Below, piece after piece: positions 43,073 through 51,927 of a stretch of 64,000 bases of DNA. The notes under the pieces are model-generated. The model saw nothing but the letters and a program-made list of their open reading frames with translations. It had not been told where the DNA came from and ran no database searches. Source of the stretch: Halorarum halophilum. GTDB taxonomy: Archaea > Halobacteriota > Halobacteria > Halobacteriales > Haloferacaceae. A program made the position numbers and the translations under genes. Positions within the stretch are counted from its first letter, which is position 1. Each line of letters opens with the position of its first letter. The stretch is from the NCBI RefSeq assembly GCF_013401515.1, contig NZ_CP058529.1, forward strand, positions 1,798,001 to 1,862,000. The letters run 5' to 3'.

Positions 43073-44554
43073 ATGACCACCCCGTCGGCGGCCGACCTCG
43101 ACCCCGACGACCTCGGCTTCGACCACGTCCCCGAGACCGACCAGTCGTTCGAGAACGCGCTGGCGAAGGCGCGCGACGGCGAGCGCCTGACGGTCGACGA
43201 CGCGGTCGAACTGCTGACGACCGGCACGGACCGCGACGGGATCGACCGCGAGCGGAAGGAGGCGGTACTGGAGGCGGCGGACCGCCGGCGCGCCGAGACG
43301 GTCGGCGACGAGGTGACGTTCGTCGCGAACCTCAACAACAACGTCACGACGGCGTGCAACACGGGCTGTCTGTTCTGCAACTTCAAGGACACCGCCCACC
43401 AGTTCGAGGCCGACCGCGACGGCGGAGAGGGGCCGTCGCGGCGCACCGACCACGGGGGCGATCGCGAGGGTGAGGGAGGGCCGTCGCGACCAACTGGCCA
43501 CGGCGGGTTCACCCAAACGCCGGCGGAATCGAGGGAGGCGGTCCGCGCCGGCGTCGAGCGCGGCATCTACGAGGTGACGTCCGTCTCGGGACTCCACCCC
43601 GCGTTCGCGCTGAACGACGAGCACCACGAGATCCTTCAGGGGTTCGAGAACCCAGCCCGCGAGGTGAACTACAAGCCGCCCGAGCGGTACGTCACCGACC
43701 CCGGCACGTACGTCGAGCAGATGGAGGCGATGAGCGTCGGCGGGGTCCACCTCCACTCGATGACGCCCGAGGAGGCGTACCACGCCCGCCGCGGCACCGA
43801 CTGGAGCTACGAGGCGGTGTACGCCGAACTCCGGGACGCGGGGCTCGACTCCGCGCCCGGCACCGCCGCGGAGATCCTCGTGGACGAGGTCCGGGACGTG
43901 ATCTGCCCCGGGAAGATCGATACGCAGGGGTGGCTGGAGGCGATGGAGGGGGCCGTCGACGCCGGCCTCGACGTGACCTCGACGATGATGTACGGCCACG
44001 TCGAGAACGAGATGCACCGCGCGATGCACCTGGAGCGCATCCGGGCCCTCCAGGACCGGACCGGCGGCATCACCGAGTTCGTCCCGCTGTCGTTCGTCCA
44101 CGAGCGCACGCCGCTGTTCGAGCACGGCGTCGTCTCCGGCGGCGCGAGCGACGACGAGGACGAACTCCTCATCGCGGTCGCCCGCCTGTTCCTCGACAAC
44201 GTCGACAACGTCCAGACCTCGTGGGTGAAGTACGGCGACGAGAAGGCACTGAAGACGCTCTCGTGCGGGGCGAACGACTTCATGGGCACCATCCTCTCGG
44301 AGGAGATCACCAAGCGAGCGGGCGGGCAGTTCGGCGAGTTCCGCAGTTTCGACGACTACGTCGAGATGATCTCGTCAATCGGCCGCACCCCCGTCGAGCG
44401 TTCGACCGACTACCGGACGACCCGCGAGATCGACCCGGCGGAGGGCGGCCCCTTCGGCCCGACGCTCGGCCCGGAGGCCGACGGGACGCCGCTGCTCACC
44501 CCGGAGGAACGCGCGGATCGAGGCGGCGACTCCACGGCGGTGGCCGACGACTGA
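43073..44554 (+). CDS. cofH: FO synthase subunit 2 (tyrosine 4-hydroxyphenyl transferase)
   Basis: 493 residues. Start set at ATG 43073, about 27 bp after a CTTTTACTC TATA-like box; an in-frame ATG at 43061 is possible. Radical SAM Cys are C95, C99 and C102 (TACNTGCLFCNF). 'EVTSVSGLHPAFALNDE', 'GGVHLHSMTPEEAYHARRG' and 'SWVKYG' fit CofH, which builds the deazaflavin ring of coenzyme F420. Residues 117-145 are an extra Gly/Arg-rich insertion with an internal repeat (EGPSRRTDHGG / GGPSRPTGHGG) right after the cluster loop. cofG is not in the window. Confidence 0.9.
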   Translation: MTTPSAADLDPDDLGFDHVPETDQSFENALAKARDGERLTVDDAVELLTTGTDRDGIDRERKEAVLEAADRRRAETVGDEVTFVANLNNNVTTACNTGCLFCNFKDTAHQFEADRDGGEGPSRRTDHGGDREGEGGPSRPTGHGGFTQTPAESREAVRAGVERGIYEVTSVSGLHPAFALNDEHHEILQGFENPAREVNYKPPERYVTDPGTYVEQMEAMSVGGVHLHSMTPEEAYHARRGTDWSYEAVYAELRDAGLDSAPGTAAEILVDEVRDVICPGKIDTQGWLEAMEGAVDAGLDVTSTMMYGHVENEMHRAMHLERIRALQDRTGGITEFVPLSFVHERTPLFEHGVVSGGASDDEDELLIAVARLFLDNVDNVQTSWVKYGDEKALKTLSCGANDFMGTILSEEITKRAGGQFGEFRSFDDYVEMISSIGRTPVERSTDYRTTREIDPAEGGPFGPTLGPEADGTPLLTPEERADRGGDSTAVADD

Positions 44555-44653
44555 ACCGCGACGACCGCGACCATCCGTCGGCGACGACCGACCAACTGAC
44601 GAAGGCGGAAACACGCGTCAGTTGAATCCGACGCTCGGCCCGACCGACCAGGG

Positions 44654-44790
44654 GTGGGACTGAAAGGGGCCGGCATCTCGACGAAGGCGGACGACGTAAG
44701 CACCGCAGCCGAGGAAGCGAACGGAGTGAGCGACCGAGGCGAGGAGCGCAGCGAGGCCCCCGAGTCGAGATGCCGGGGGCTTTCACGGGG
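44654..44790 (+). repeat. repeat family 1, copy b (intact arms)
   Basis: Box 1 GTGGGACTGAAAGGGGCC (44654-44671); left arm CCGGCATCTCGAC (44670-44682); core AAGCACCGCAG (44698-44708); right arm GTCGAGATGCCGG (44764-44776); box 2 GGGGGCTTTC (44775-44784). The arms are perfect 13-bp complements. It sits between the convergent cofH and 44852 genes. Confidence 0.8.
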
Positions 44791-44851
44791 TTCTCGTTGC
44801 GGGTCTCGGAATCCGCCCTCCGGACGAACCAGCACCAGTGCAGTACGATTA

Positions 44852-45235
44852 CTACCCGAACCGAATCCCGTCGTCGACCATCCGGAAGTTCCGCTCCCTG
44901 TCGATGCGCTCTGCCAGCCACTCGACCTCGTACACCTGCGCGGCCAGTTCCGCACAGAGGTTCCGCCAGGCGATCGCGTAGATCGGCGACTGGCCCCAGG
45001 CGCGGAGCTCCGGGACGAAGTCGTCGTACGTCTCCATCCGGTCCTCCAGGTGTTCGAGCAGGTCGACCGCCGCCCCCGCGGCCTCCCCCTCGTCGGCGGC
45101 GGCCTCGAAGGCGGACTCCAGGGCCGCCTCGTAGCCGGCGACCGCGCGGTGCATGTCCTGTCGGGCGCCGTCGTCCTCGTCCGGGAGCGACTCGAGCACG
45201 CCGCGGGGCACGCCGAGGTCGATCGTCTCGTCCAT
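44852..45235 (-). CDS. haloarchaeal helical protein of unknown function
   Basis: 127 residues from ATG 45235 ('MDETIDLGVPRGVLESLPDE'). Mostly helical and acidic: 'DMHRAVAGYEAALESAFEAA', 'YAIAWRNLCAELAAQVYEVE'. Conserved-looking Trp and Asp near the C-terminus, but no domain recognised. First member downstream of two small genes on the same strand. Confidence 0.65.
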   Translation of the reverse strand: MDETIDLGVPRGVLESLPDEDDGARQDMHRAVAGYEAALESAFEAAADEGEAAGAAVDLLEHLEDRMETYDDFVPELRAWGQSPIYAIAWRNLCAELAAQVYEVEWLAERIDRERNFRMVDDGIRFG

Positions 45236-45255
45236 ACGGTCCGGTTCGGCGCCGG

Positions 45256-45420
45256 TCACAAAAGTTCGCCGTCGAGGAACGCGCGGTGGTCGGCCGCACA
45301 CGGCCGGCACAGGAGCACCCGCAGGTCGCCCTGCGGGTCGAGCACGTCCACGGCGCCGTACTCCTCGCCCGGCCGGATCGTCCCGCCGCAGCGGACGCAC
45401 TCGTGTGGACGCCGGAGCAC
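45256..45420 (-). CDS. 54-residue zinc-ribbon protein
   Basis: GTG at 45420, TGA at 45256-45258. Two zinc knuckles are clear: HECVRCGG and LLCRPCAADH, separated by about 28 residues. This is a typical small zinc ribbon, 20 bp before the next gene on the same strand and three bases after the upstream membrane protein stop. Confidence 0.7.
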   Translation of the reverse strand: MLRRPHECVRCGGTIRPGEEYGAVDVLDPQGDLRVLLCRPCAADHRAFLDGELL

Positions 45421-45423
45421 GCC

Positions 45424-45612
45424 CTACGCTCCGAACTGGAGCAGCGTCACGACGAGCGCGACGACGAACAGCAGGACCCCGGCGCCGGTGAGCCCGAGCC
45501 GCGTCGTGGCGGCGTCACCCGTCTCCCGGGCCGCGTAGACGACGCCGGCCATGCCGGCGACGGCGGCCAGGAGGACGACGATGCTGTACGCGATGTTGAG
45601 AGCTCCTGCCAT
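45424..45612 (-). CDS. 62-residue two-helix membrane protein
   Basis: ATG 45612 ('MAGALNIAYSIVVLLAAVAG'). Two hydrophobic helices flank a short polar loop (ARETGDAATTRLG). No family recognised; operon with the zinc-ribbon gene. Confidence 0.6.
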   Translation of the reverse strand: MAGALNIAYSIVVLLAAVAGMAGVVYAARETGDAATTRLGLTGAGVLLFVVALVVTLLQFGA

Positions 45613-45755
45613 GCTAGTGAGTACACGGCAGGGAGTGTTAAACTTCGGTGGCGATTGCTGGCTGGCGCGGGCCCGCCCCCAGCGGAGTCCAGTTCTTTCG
45701 GCCGCGTCGGAGAACCGACCGAACGTATTTCCGGGGGCGTCACCGACTCGCACTC

Positions 45756-46160
45756 ATGCGAATGGAACTTCGGGTCTGCAAGCAGTGCTACGAGGGCGAG
45801 CACGGCAACCCCGACAAGACGGCGGTCACGCGGGACATGGTCGCGTGCGCCGAGACGGCCCGCGAGTACAAGGACCTCATCGGGCTCGACTCAATCTACA
45901 TCACGAAGGTCGGGGAGGGCGACGCAGGCGGCGCGGAGGCGCTCCCCGTCATCGTCGCCTCCATCTCCGGCAACGAGATTCAGCTGTCCGACACCCAGCT
46001 CGTGATGGAGGACGACGACGGCAACATGCTCGTGTACCCCGAGCCGGCGGACATCCTCGAGGTACTCACGCGGAACGTCCAGCAGGCGAACACCCACACG
46101 AACAACGACGTGAGCGTGGAGCTCAGTGAGGAGAGCCTCGCGCTCGGCGTCGGCCAGTAG
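45756..46160 (+). CDS. haloarchaeal protein with an N-terminal CxxC
   Basis: 134 residues from ATG 45756. The N-terminus has VCKQCYEGEHGNPDKTAVTRDMVACAET (shown in part): a CxxC plus a third Cys that may bind zinc. The rest is alpha/beta and acidic ('LPVIVASISGNEIQLSDTQL'). Function unknown. Confidence 0.65.
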   Translation: MRMELRVCKQCYEGEHGNPDKTAVTRDMVACAETAREYKDLIGLDSIYITKVGEGDAGGAEALPVIVASISGNEIQLSDTQLVMEDDDGNMLVYPEPADILEVLTRNVQQANTHTNNDVSVELSEESLALGVGQ

Positions 46161-46264
46161 TCGAGAACCCCCGAAGTCGGTTCGCATCGCCTCCCTTCTC
46201 GCGGTCTGGTCGGGGACCGTTCGGCGGTTCGGCCCGACGGCCTCGCCGCCTCCCCGACTGGCCG

Positions 46265-47284
46265 CTACCGCTCGGTCTCGCTTCGCCCGCCGTCGGTCGC
46301 CGTGGTCGGCGGCTCCTCGGCCTCCGACTCCAGCTGGCGCTCCCAGCGGACGCGGAGGAGGTTCCCGTACATCTGCAGCACGAGCCCGAGGAACAGCACG
46401 AAGATGCCCGCGTTGATGCCGACCGCGAGCAGGGTGTTCGTCGGGCCGCCGCCGATCACGAGTTCGCGCGGCACCGGGTAGCCCTCGTCGAAGACGCTCG
46501 CGAGCAGCACGGAGACGATGCCGATCACCGTCAGCGCGCCGACGACGGTCGAGGCGGTGTTCCACGACGGTGCGAGTTCGAGCCGTTCGATGCCCGTCCC
46601 GCCGTCCCCGTCGCCCTCCTCGTCGTGGTACTCGGGAATCATCGAGCGCGGGATGAACGCCTTCACCTCGACGGGGTAGAAGGCGGGGTGGAACCCGTGC
46701 TCGAAGATGTGGAACATCACGCCCATCAGCATGATGACCCCGAGCAGCCCGTGGAAGGTGACGAACGCCATCGCGGCGGTCTTGCTCGCCAGCATCCCCA
46801 TAACGCCCGTCTTGGTCCAGATGAGCACGCCGGAGAGGGACAGCAGCGCCAGCTCCACCGAGAAGATGAACACGACGCCCTTCCCGATGTAGGTGAGCAG
46901 GGGGATCTCGTCGGCGGTACCGCCGGCGAACTGGCGGGCGTTCGGGTGCCGCTCGTCCGCGCTCCCGAGCAGGAACTTCACGTCCTGGACCATCGCCTCG
47001 ATATCACCCCGAGTCGGGAGGACCTCCCGGAAGTTCCCCCTCCCGGTTCCGGTCGTGACCATCATGAGCATCCAGAAGACGATGAGCGCGAGCAGCCCCG
47101 CGCCGGCGATCCGATGGACCGCCGCGACGCCGGTGGAGCCGCCCATCAACCCGACGAGCCACCACAGCTCGTCGTTGAACATCATGCTGTAGCCCGAGAA
47201 GAACAGGACGAACACGTCCAGCGCGAGCAGCGTGTGGAACGTGGTCGTCATGCGGGTGAACTTCCCGTGGTCGAGCTGGGTCAT
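46265..47284 (-). CDS. formate dehydrogenase cytochrome b subunit (FdnI-like)
   Basis: 339 residues with about five helices. Haem-ligand His candidates: TTFHTLLALDVF, AAVHRIAGAG, VTFHGLLGVIML and MFHIFEHGFHP. This matches the membrane anchor/quinone-reducing cytochrome b556 of formate dehydrogenase-N. A C-terminal extension adds two more helices. Its ATG overlaps the stop of the preceding membrane subunit (47281-47284). Last gene of the operon. Confidence 0.82.
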   Translation of the reverse strand: MTQLDHGKFTRMTTTFHTLLALDVFVLFFSGYSMMFNDELWWLVGLMGGSTGVAAVHRIAGAGLLALIVFWMLMMVTTGTGRGNFREVLPTRGDIEAMVQDVKFLLGSADERHPNARQFAGGTADEIPLLTYIGKGVVFIFSVELALLSLSGVLIWTKTGVMGMLASKTAAMAFVTFHGLLGVIMLMGVMFHIFEHGFHPAFYPVEVKAFIPRSMIPEYHDEEGDGDGGTGIERLELAPSWNTASTVVGALTVIGIVSVLLASVFDEGYPVPRELVIGGGPTNTLLAVGINAGIFVLFLGLVLQMYGNLLRVRWERQLESEAEEPPTTATDGGRSETER

Positions 47285-47754
47285 CGCTCACCCCCGCCGC
47301 CAGGGGCGGTGTCGTCTCCGGGTCCGTCCCTGCCGGTCCGGCCGTGCCGGTCGTCCGCGTCGCCGGCGACGCTACCGCCGTCGGCCGCGACCGTCTCGTC
47401 GGACTCCCGCGTCGCGCCGGGGGGCCGCATCCGGGCGGCGAGCCGGCGGAACGCTCCCCAGTGGAGGAACACCATGAACAGGATGAACACGCCCATGATG
47501 ACGTCGGCCGCGTGGGTGATCGCGATGGCGAAGTCGAGCCAGACGATCTGGTTCCCGCTCGTCCAGTCGGCGCCGACGCCTGCGTTCGCCCCCGAGACGG
47601 CCGGGTCGATGCGGAAGATCGTCTCGTAGAACGGGCCGAACCCGCTCGCCCACCAGAGGACGACGAGCGTCACCGCGATCGCGATGACCGCGTTCACCGC
47701 GATGGCGACGCTGCTGTACCCGCTCGTCTCCGGCAGGTGCTTGCGGTAGCTCAT
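47281..47754 (-). CDS. additional membrane subunit of the formate dehydrogenase operon
   Basis: 157 residues from ATG 47754. Two helices ('AVIAIAVTLVVLWWASGFG', 'AADVIMGVFILFMVFLHWGAF', second shown in part) joined by an outside loop, with His in the second helix, and a 45-residue polar Asp/Gly tail. Not part of the bacterial FdnGHI set; probably an extra anchor. Overlaps both neighbours by four bases. Confidence 0.65.
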   Translation of the reverse strand: MSYRKHLPETSGYSSVAIAVNAVIAIAVTLVVLWWASGFGPFYETIFRIDPAVSGANAGVGADWTSGNQIVWLDFAIAITHAADVIMGVFILFMVFLHWGAFRRLAARMRPPGATRESDETVAADGGSVAGDADDRHGRTGRDGPGDDTAPGGGGER

Positions 47755-48431
47755 CTCTCGAACTCCCCGGCGTCGTCGCCGAACACGATCTCCATCGCCC
47801 GGTCGTTGAAGAACGGGTCGGTGCCGCGCTTGTCGAGTTCGTCGGCGATCTCCGTCGCGTCGCCCACCAGGAGCGCGTCGGTCGCACACTCCTCGGCGCA
47901 GGCTGGCCCCTTGCCGACGTCCTGGCGCTCCTCGCACATCGTACACTTGTCCATCGTGCCGCCGGTCCCGAACAGCGACGCCGCCCCCTCGTCCTCGGCG
48001 GGGAACTGCGGCGCGCCGAACGGGCAGGCCGACAGGCAGTACTGGCAGCCGACGCAGAGGTCGTCGCGGACCTCGACGAAGCCGTTCTCCTTCTTCACGA
48101 GCGAGTCCACCGGACACACCGACACGCACGGCGCGTTCTCGCAGTGGTAACACTGCATCGGGATGGACGTCTCGCCCGGACTCGCGTTCGCCTGGCCGAG
48201 CGCCCCCGGGCTGTTCCCGTTGAACTCCATGGGGTCGGCCGGCTGTCCCTCCAGCATCGTCGAAATGCTGATGCGCTGTTCGTCGTGGGGCACGTCCCAC
48301 GTGCGCTTGCACGCGACGACGCACCCGCCGCAGTCGATGCAGGCCTCGACGTCGGGGAAGATGCGAGCACCCTCTCCGGTACTCATCACCCCCTGACCCA
48401 TGACCTGGTCGCTGGATTCGTTGGTTGCCAT
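47751..48431 (-). CDS. fdhB: formate dehydrogenase iron-sulfur subunit
   Basis: 226 residues. Four [4Fe-4S] Cys sets are visible: CIDCGGCVVACKR, CYHCENAPCVSVCP, CVGCQYCLSACPFG and CTMCEERQDVGKGPACAEEC. This is the HybA/FdnH-type electron wire between catalytic subunit and cytochrome b. It has no signal peptide, so it is presumably carried across the membrane with the Tat-exported catalytic subunit, whose gene ends two bases upstream. Confidence 0.9.
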   Translation of the reverse strand: MATNESSDQVMGQGVMSTGEGARIFPDVEACIDCGGCVVACKRTWDVPHDEQRISISTMLEGQPADPMEFNGNSPGALGQANASPGETSIPMQCYHCENAPCVSVCPVDSLVKKENGFVEVRDDLCVGCQYCLSACPFGAPQFPAEDEGAASLFGTGGTMDKCTMCEERQDVGKGPACAEECATDALLVGDATEIADELDKRGTDPFFNDRAMEIVFGDDAGEFER

Positions 48432-48433
48432 TG

Positions 48434-51400
48434 TTATTGCACCGTGGAACTACCGGAGTACTTCCGACGGACGTCGAAGTCCTTCTGCTGGCCGATACCG
48501 TTCCGGTCCTGCGGGAACTCGTAGTTGGAGATGTCGACGACCTCGTCTGCGAGGCCGCCCTCGCCGACCGGCTTCATCGACAGCTCGTCGACGACGTCCT
48601 GGGTGGCCTTCTGGACGCGGACCATCGCCGCCTTCGTCTCCTGCATCTGGGTCTCCACGTCGTACCCACGCGAGGTGATGATGTTCACCGAGTCGCCGAT
48701 GGCGTGGGGAACCAGCCCGTCGGGGTACTTCTCCTCGAGCGACCGGCCGCGGAGCAGACCGCCCCAGTGGAACGGCAGGAACGTCTCCTGGGGGTTCGGC
48801 CGGTGGGTGACCCGCGCCTTCACGAGCACCGACCCCCGGTCGGTCGTCGAGACGACGACGAGGTCGCCGCCCACGACGTCGAGTTCCTCGGCCATCTCCG
48901 GGTGGATCTCGGCGTACATGTGCGGCTGGAGGTCGGCCGTGTAGATGTTCGAGCGCGTCTCCGCGCCGCCTCCCTGGTGTTCGACCTGGCGTCCGGTCGT
49001 CATGATCGTCCAGCGCTTGTCGTTCCCGTCCGCTCCGAGGCCCTTGTCGACGAGGCTCTGCATCGCCCGCTGCTGGACCGCCGCGTTGTTCTGGTTCAGG
49101 CGGTAGAAGTTGGTCTGTTCGCCGTTGGCCGGCCAGTCCTGGACGAGGTCCGGCCGCGGGCTCTCGATCGGTTCGCGGTGGACGGGCGTCGTATCGATGA
49201 AGTTCCAGGTGACCGCCCGCGCCCGCCCGCGCCCCGTCGGCGCGTCCGGTTGCTTGTAGTCGTACTGCTGGTAGAACTCCTCGTCGAAGCCGGAGTCGTA
49301 CCGCTGGTTCATCGCGACGGCCGTGTCGTACACCGACTTGTCCGCGCGGAGCGCGTACTCGTACGGGATCGTGAGCGCGTCCGGGTTCGTCGGGTCCTCC
49401 GGCAGCGTCGTCGAGAAGCCGGGGTACTGCGGAACCCCGCGTATCGGTCCTTGACCGTTCCACCAGTCGGGGTTGTACGGGGCCCTGAGCAGGTTCATGC
49501 CCTCCTGACCCTGCTCGTCGAACGTCTTCTGCATCGGGTACTCCTTGCCGGAGGTGTCCATCTGCTCCCACTGGGACGGGTTCGGCGCCTCGATGCCCCA
49601 GCGGGCGCGGAAGTCCTGCCCGCCCTCGCGCGGGTCGAGGTCGTCGTTCCAGATGATGGGCGTCCCCGGGTGACCCTCTCCCCAGCAGGGCCACGGGAGC
49701 ATCCAGTACTCGCCGTCGACCGGCGAGCCCGGCAAATCGGCTTTCAGGTCCTCCTTCGAGAACGCGTGGTCGTACTCGAGGTGTTGCTGGAGGCGCTCTG
49801 GGTCCTGACAGTAGCCGATCGTCCGGACACCGAGGTTCACCTCGCGGAGACACTGCTCGTACGTCGTCTTCCCGTTGTACAGCTCCGAGCCCGATCCCCA
49901 GTCGAAGTGGTCGCCGAAGCCGAGGCTGTCGGCCAGTTCCTGCATGATCTGCAGGTCCGGCTTCGAGTTGTGGCTCGGCGGACGAACCGGCTCGGACCAC
50001 TGGACGGCGCGGTGGGAGTTCGTCAGCGACCGCGGGTGCTCGTACTGGCTCGACGCCGGGAGCAGGATGAGTTCCGTGTCGTCCAGGTCGGGGAGCACCG
50101 AGGCGACCGACGGGAACACGTCGACGACGACGATGAGGTCGAGGTTCTCCATCGCCTCCTTCATCTTCTCCATCTCGGAGATGGAGTTCACCGAGTGTCC
50201 CCAGATGAACGCCGCCTTCAGCCGGTTCGGCTGGTACAGCGGCGTCTTGTTCAGCCGCCGCTCCTGCGGGAGCGCGGCCTCGAACCACCGCGCGACGCTG
50301 AGCCCGATCTGGAACATCATCGAGCGCGGACTCGGGCGCTCGCTGTCGGCCGCATCCCCGCTATCGCTGTAGTCGACGTACGCCCCCGCCTGATCGTACA
50401 GGTCCTGCGGGAGCTCCCCGTACTGCTGGTACAGGTCGTCGAACGTGACCGACCCGGACGTGAACGGGCTCTTGTCCCACACGTCCGCCCAGTACTCCCA
50501 GGAGCCGGGCGAGGACACCGAGTAGTAGCCGGGCAGGATGTGGCTCGCGACCGCGAGGTCGGTCGCCCCCTGGACGTTCGCGTGCCCGCGCATCACCTGG
50601 AGGCCGCCGCCCGAGCGCGCCGCGCTCCCGGACGCCAGCGAGGTGAGCGCGTACGAGCGGATGTTCTGGGTCCCGTTGTTGTGCTGGGTCCCGCCCATCG
50701 CCCACTCGATCTGTATCTGGGGCTTGTTCTCGATGATGAGGTCGCCCAGTTCCCGGAGCTCCTCCACCGACAGCCAGGTGATGTCCGACACCGTCTCCAG
50801 GTCGTACTGCTCGAGGTCGTCCTCGACGTCGGGCCAGCCCTGGACCCGGTTCCCCAGCATGTCATCGTCCAGTTCTCCCTGGTCACGGAGGTACCGGATG
50901 AGCCCCATCATCAGGGCGACGTCCGTCCCCGGTCGGAGCCGGTAGAAGTAGTCGGCGTGGGCCGCCGTCTTCGTGTACCGCGGGTCCACGACGACGATGG
51001 TCCCGCCGCGTTTCTGCCCCTCGAGGATGTGCTGCATCGCGATGGGATGGGCCTCGGCGGGGTTCTGCCCGATTATCAGGTCCATGTTGAAGTTCCGATA
51101 ATCGTTGATGGTGTTCGTCATCGCCCCGTATCCCCACGTGTTCGCGAGGCCCGCGACCGTCGTCGAGTGACAGATACGCGCCTGGTGGTCGCAGTTGTTC
51201 GTCCCGTAGAACGACGCGAGCTTCCGGAACGCGTACGCCTCCTCGTTGGAGTGGTGCGCGCTCCCGAGCCACATCGTGCCGTCGGCGCCCACCTCCTCCT
51301 TGATGCGGAGGAGCTCGTCCGAGATGGTGCTGTACGCCCGATCCCACGAGATCTTCGTCCAGCCGTCCCCGGTCTTCCGGAGCGGGTGTTTCAGCCGCTT

Positions 51401-51718
51401 CTCGGAGTGTTCGCTGCCGTAGATCGCTGCGCCCTTCGAGCAGAGCGAGCCGTTGTTCACCGGGTGTTCCTCCCACGATTCCTGCCCGACGAACGCGTTG
51501 CCGCGCCGCTCGCCGTGGAATCCGCAACCCACCGCACAGAAGTTGCAGATGGTCTTCGTGAGCTCCGTGTGGTCCGTGTCGGAGCCGTCGGTCTCACCTT
51601 CGTCCTGCGCGAGCGCTTGCCCGGCGCCGCCGCCGCCGAGCGCCACCGCCCCCGCCAGCGCGCTCGCCTTCAGGAACGACCGCCTGTCCAGGTCGAGTGA
51701 TGCTGGTTCCGTGCTCAT
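48434..51718 (-). CDS. fdhA: formate dehydrogenase catalytic subunit, FdnG-type, Cys in place of Sec
   Basis: 1094 residues. A Tat signal (DRRSFLKASALAGAVALG) at residues 11-28 sends it outside. The [4Fe-4S] cluster is held by C58, C61, C65 and C93. The metal ligand region reads NCDHQARICHSTTVAGL: C183 followed by the catalytic His, at the position of Sec in E. coli FdnG. 'GGLQVMRGHANVQGATDLAVASHILPGYYSV' (shown in part) is specific to the FdnG line. The long C-terminal half carries the pterin-binding 'HFHWGGLL'-type segment (PFHWGGLLRG). It oxidises formate and starts a four-gene operon. Confidence 0.9.
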   Translation of the reverse strand: MSTEPASLDLDRRSFLKASALAGAVALGGGGAGQALAQDEGETDGSDTDHTELTKTICNFCAVGCGFHGERRGNAFVGQESWEEHPVNNGSLCSKGAAIYGSEHSEKRLKHPLRKTGDGWTKISWDRAYSTISDELLRIKEEVGADGTMWLGSAHHSNEEAYAFRKLASFYGTNNCDHQARICHSTTVAGLANTWGYGAMTNTINDYRNFNMDLIIGQNPAEAHPIAMQHILEGQKRGGTIVVVDPRYTKTAAHADYFYRLRPGTDVALMMGLIRYLRDQGELDDDMLGNRVQGWPDVEDDLEQYDLETVSDITWLSVEELRELGDLIIENKPQIQIEWAMGGTQHNNGTQNIRSYALTSLASGSAARSGGGLQVMRGHANVQGATDLAVASHILPGYYSVSSPGSWEYWADVWDKSPFTSGSVTFDDLYQQYGELPQDLYDQAGAYVDYSDSGDAADSERPSPRSMMFQIGLSVARWFEAALPQERRLNKTPLYQPNRLKAAFIWGHSVNSISEMEKMKEAMENLDLIVVVDVFPSVASVLPDLDDTELILLPASSQYEHPRSLTNSHRAVQWSEPVRPPSHNSKPDLQIMQELADSLGFGDHFDWGSGSELYNGKTTYEQCLREVNLGVRTIGYCQDPERLQQHLEYDHAFSKEDLKADLPGSPVDGEYWMLPWPCWGEGHPGTPIIWNDDLDPREGGQDFRARWGIEAPNPSQWEQMDTSGKEYPMQKTFDEQGQEGMNLLRAPYNPDWWNGQGPIRGVPQYPGFSTTLPEDPTNPDALTIPYEYALRADKSVYDTAVAMNQRYDSGFDEEFYQQYDYKQPDAPTGRGRARAVTWNFIDTTPVHREPIESPRPDLVQDWPANGEQTNFYRLNQNNAAVQQRAMQSLVDKGLGADGNDKRWTIMTTGRQVEHQGGGAETRSNIYTADLQPHMYAEIHPEMAEELDVVGGDLVVVSTTDRGSVLVKARVTHRPNPQETFLPFHWGGLLRGRSLEEKYPDGLVPHAIGDSVNIITSRGYDVETQMQETKAAMVRVQKATQDVVDELSMKPVGEGGLADEVVDISNYEFPQDRNGIGQQKDFDVRRKYSGSSTVQ

Positions 51719-51812
51719 TGGTCCATGGTAGCATTCGCCGCTGTTCGTCTGCTAACACGAAACATACCCCTCCGAATCCTCATTAATCTTCGGCACGGTA
51801 GGACCGAACTAA

Positions 51813-51826
51813 TTAGGCCGACCTAA
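51813..51826. promoter_or_regulatory. palindrome between fdhA and the divergent iron-sulfur gene
   Basis: TTAGGCCGACCTAA is a 5-4-5 inverted repeat in AT-richer DNA, 95 bp from the fdhA start and about 100 bp from the divergent gene at 51928. It resembles the site upstream of AOR (33734-33747). Confidence 0.45.
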
Positions 51827-51927
51827 CGTTCCGGCCGGCGTACCTCCGGTTATTCCAGCCGAACCGAGGACTCGGTTTTCCTCGATCGGCGTAAGGTATA
51901 TTCGCGTGTCGCCGCTTCACAGACGCG

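Noticed and set aside
48425-51700. A 1091-residue plus-strand open frame
   Set aside because: Exact antisense shadow of the formate dehydrogenase catalytic gene, whose motifs are unmistakable.
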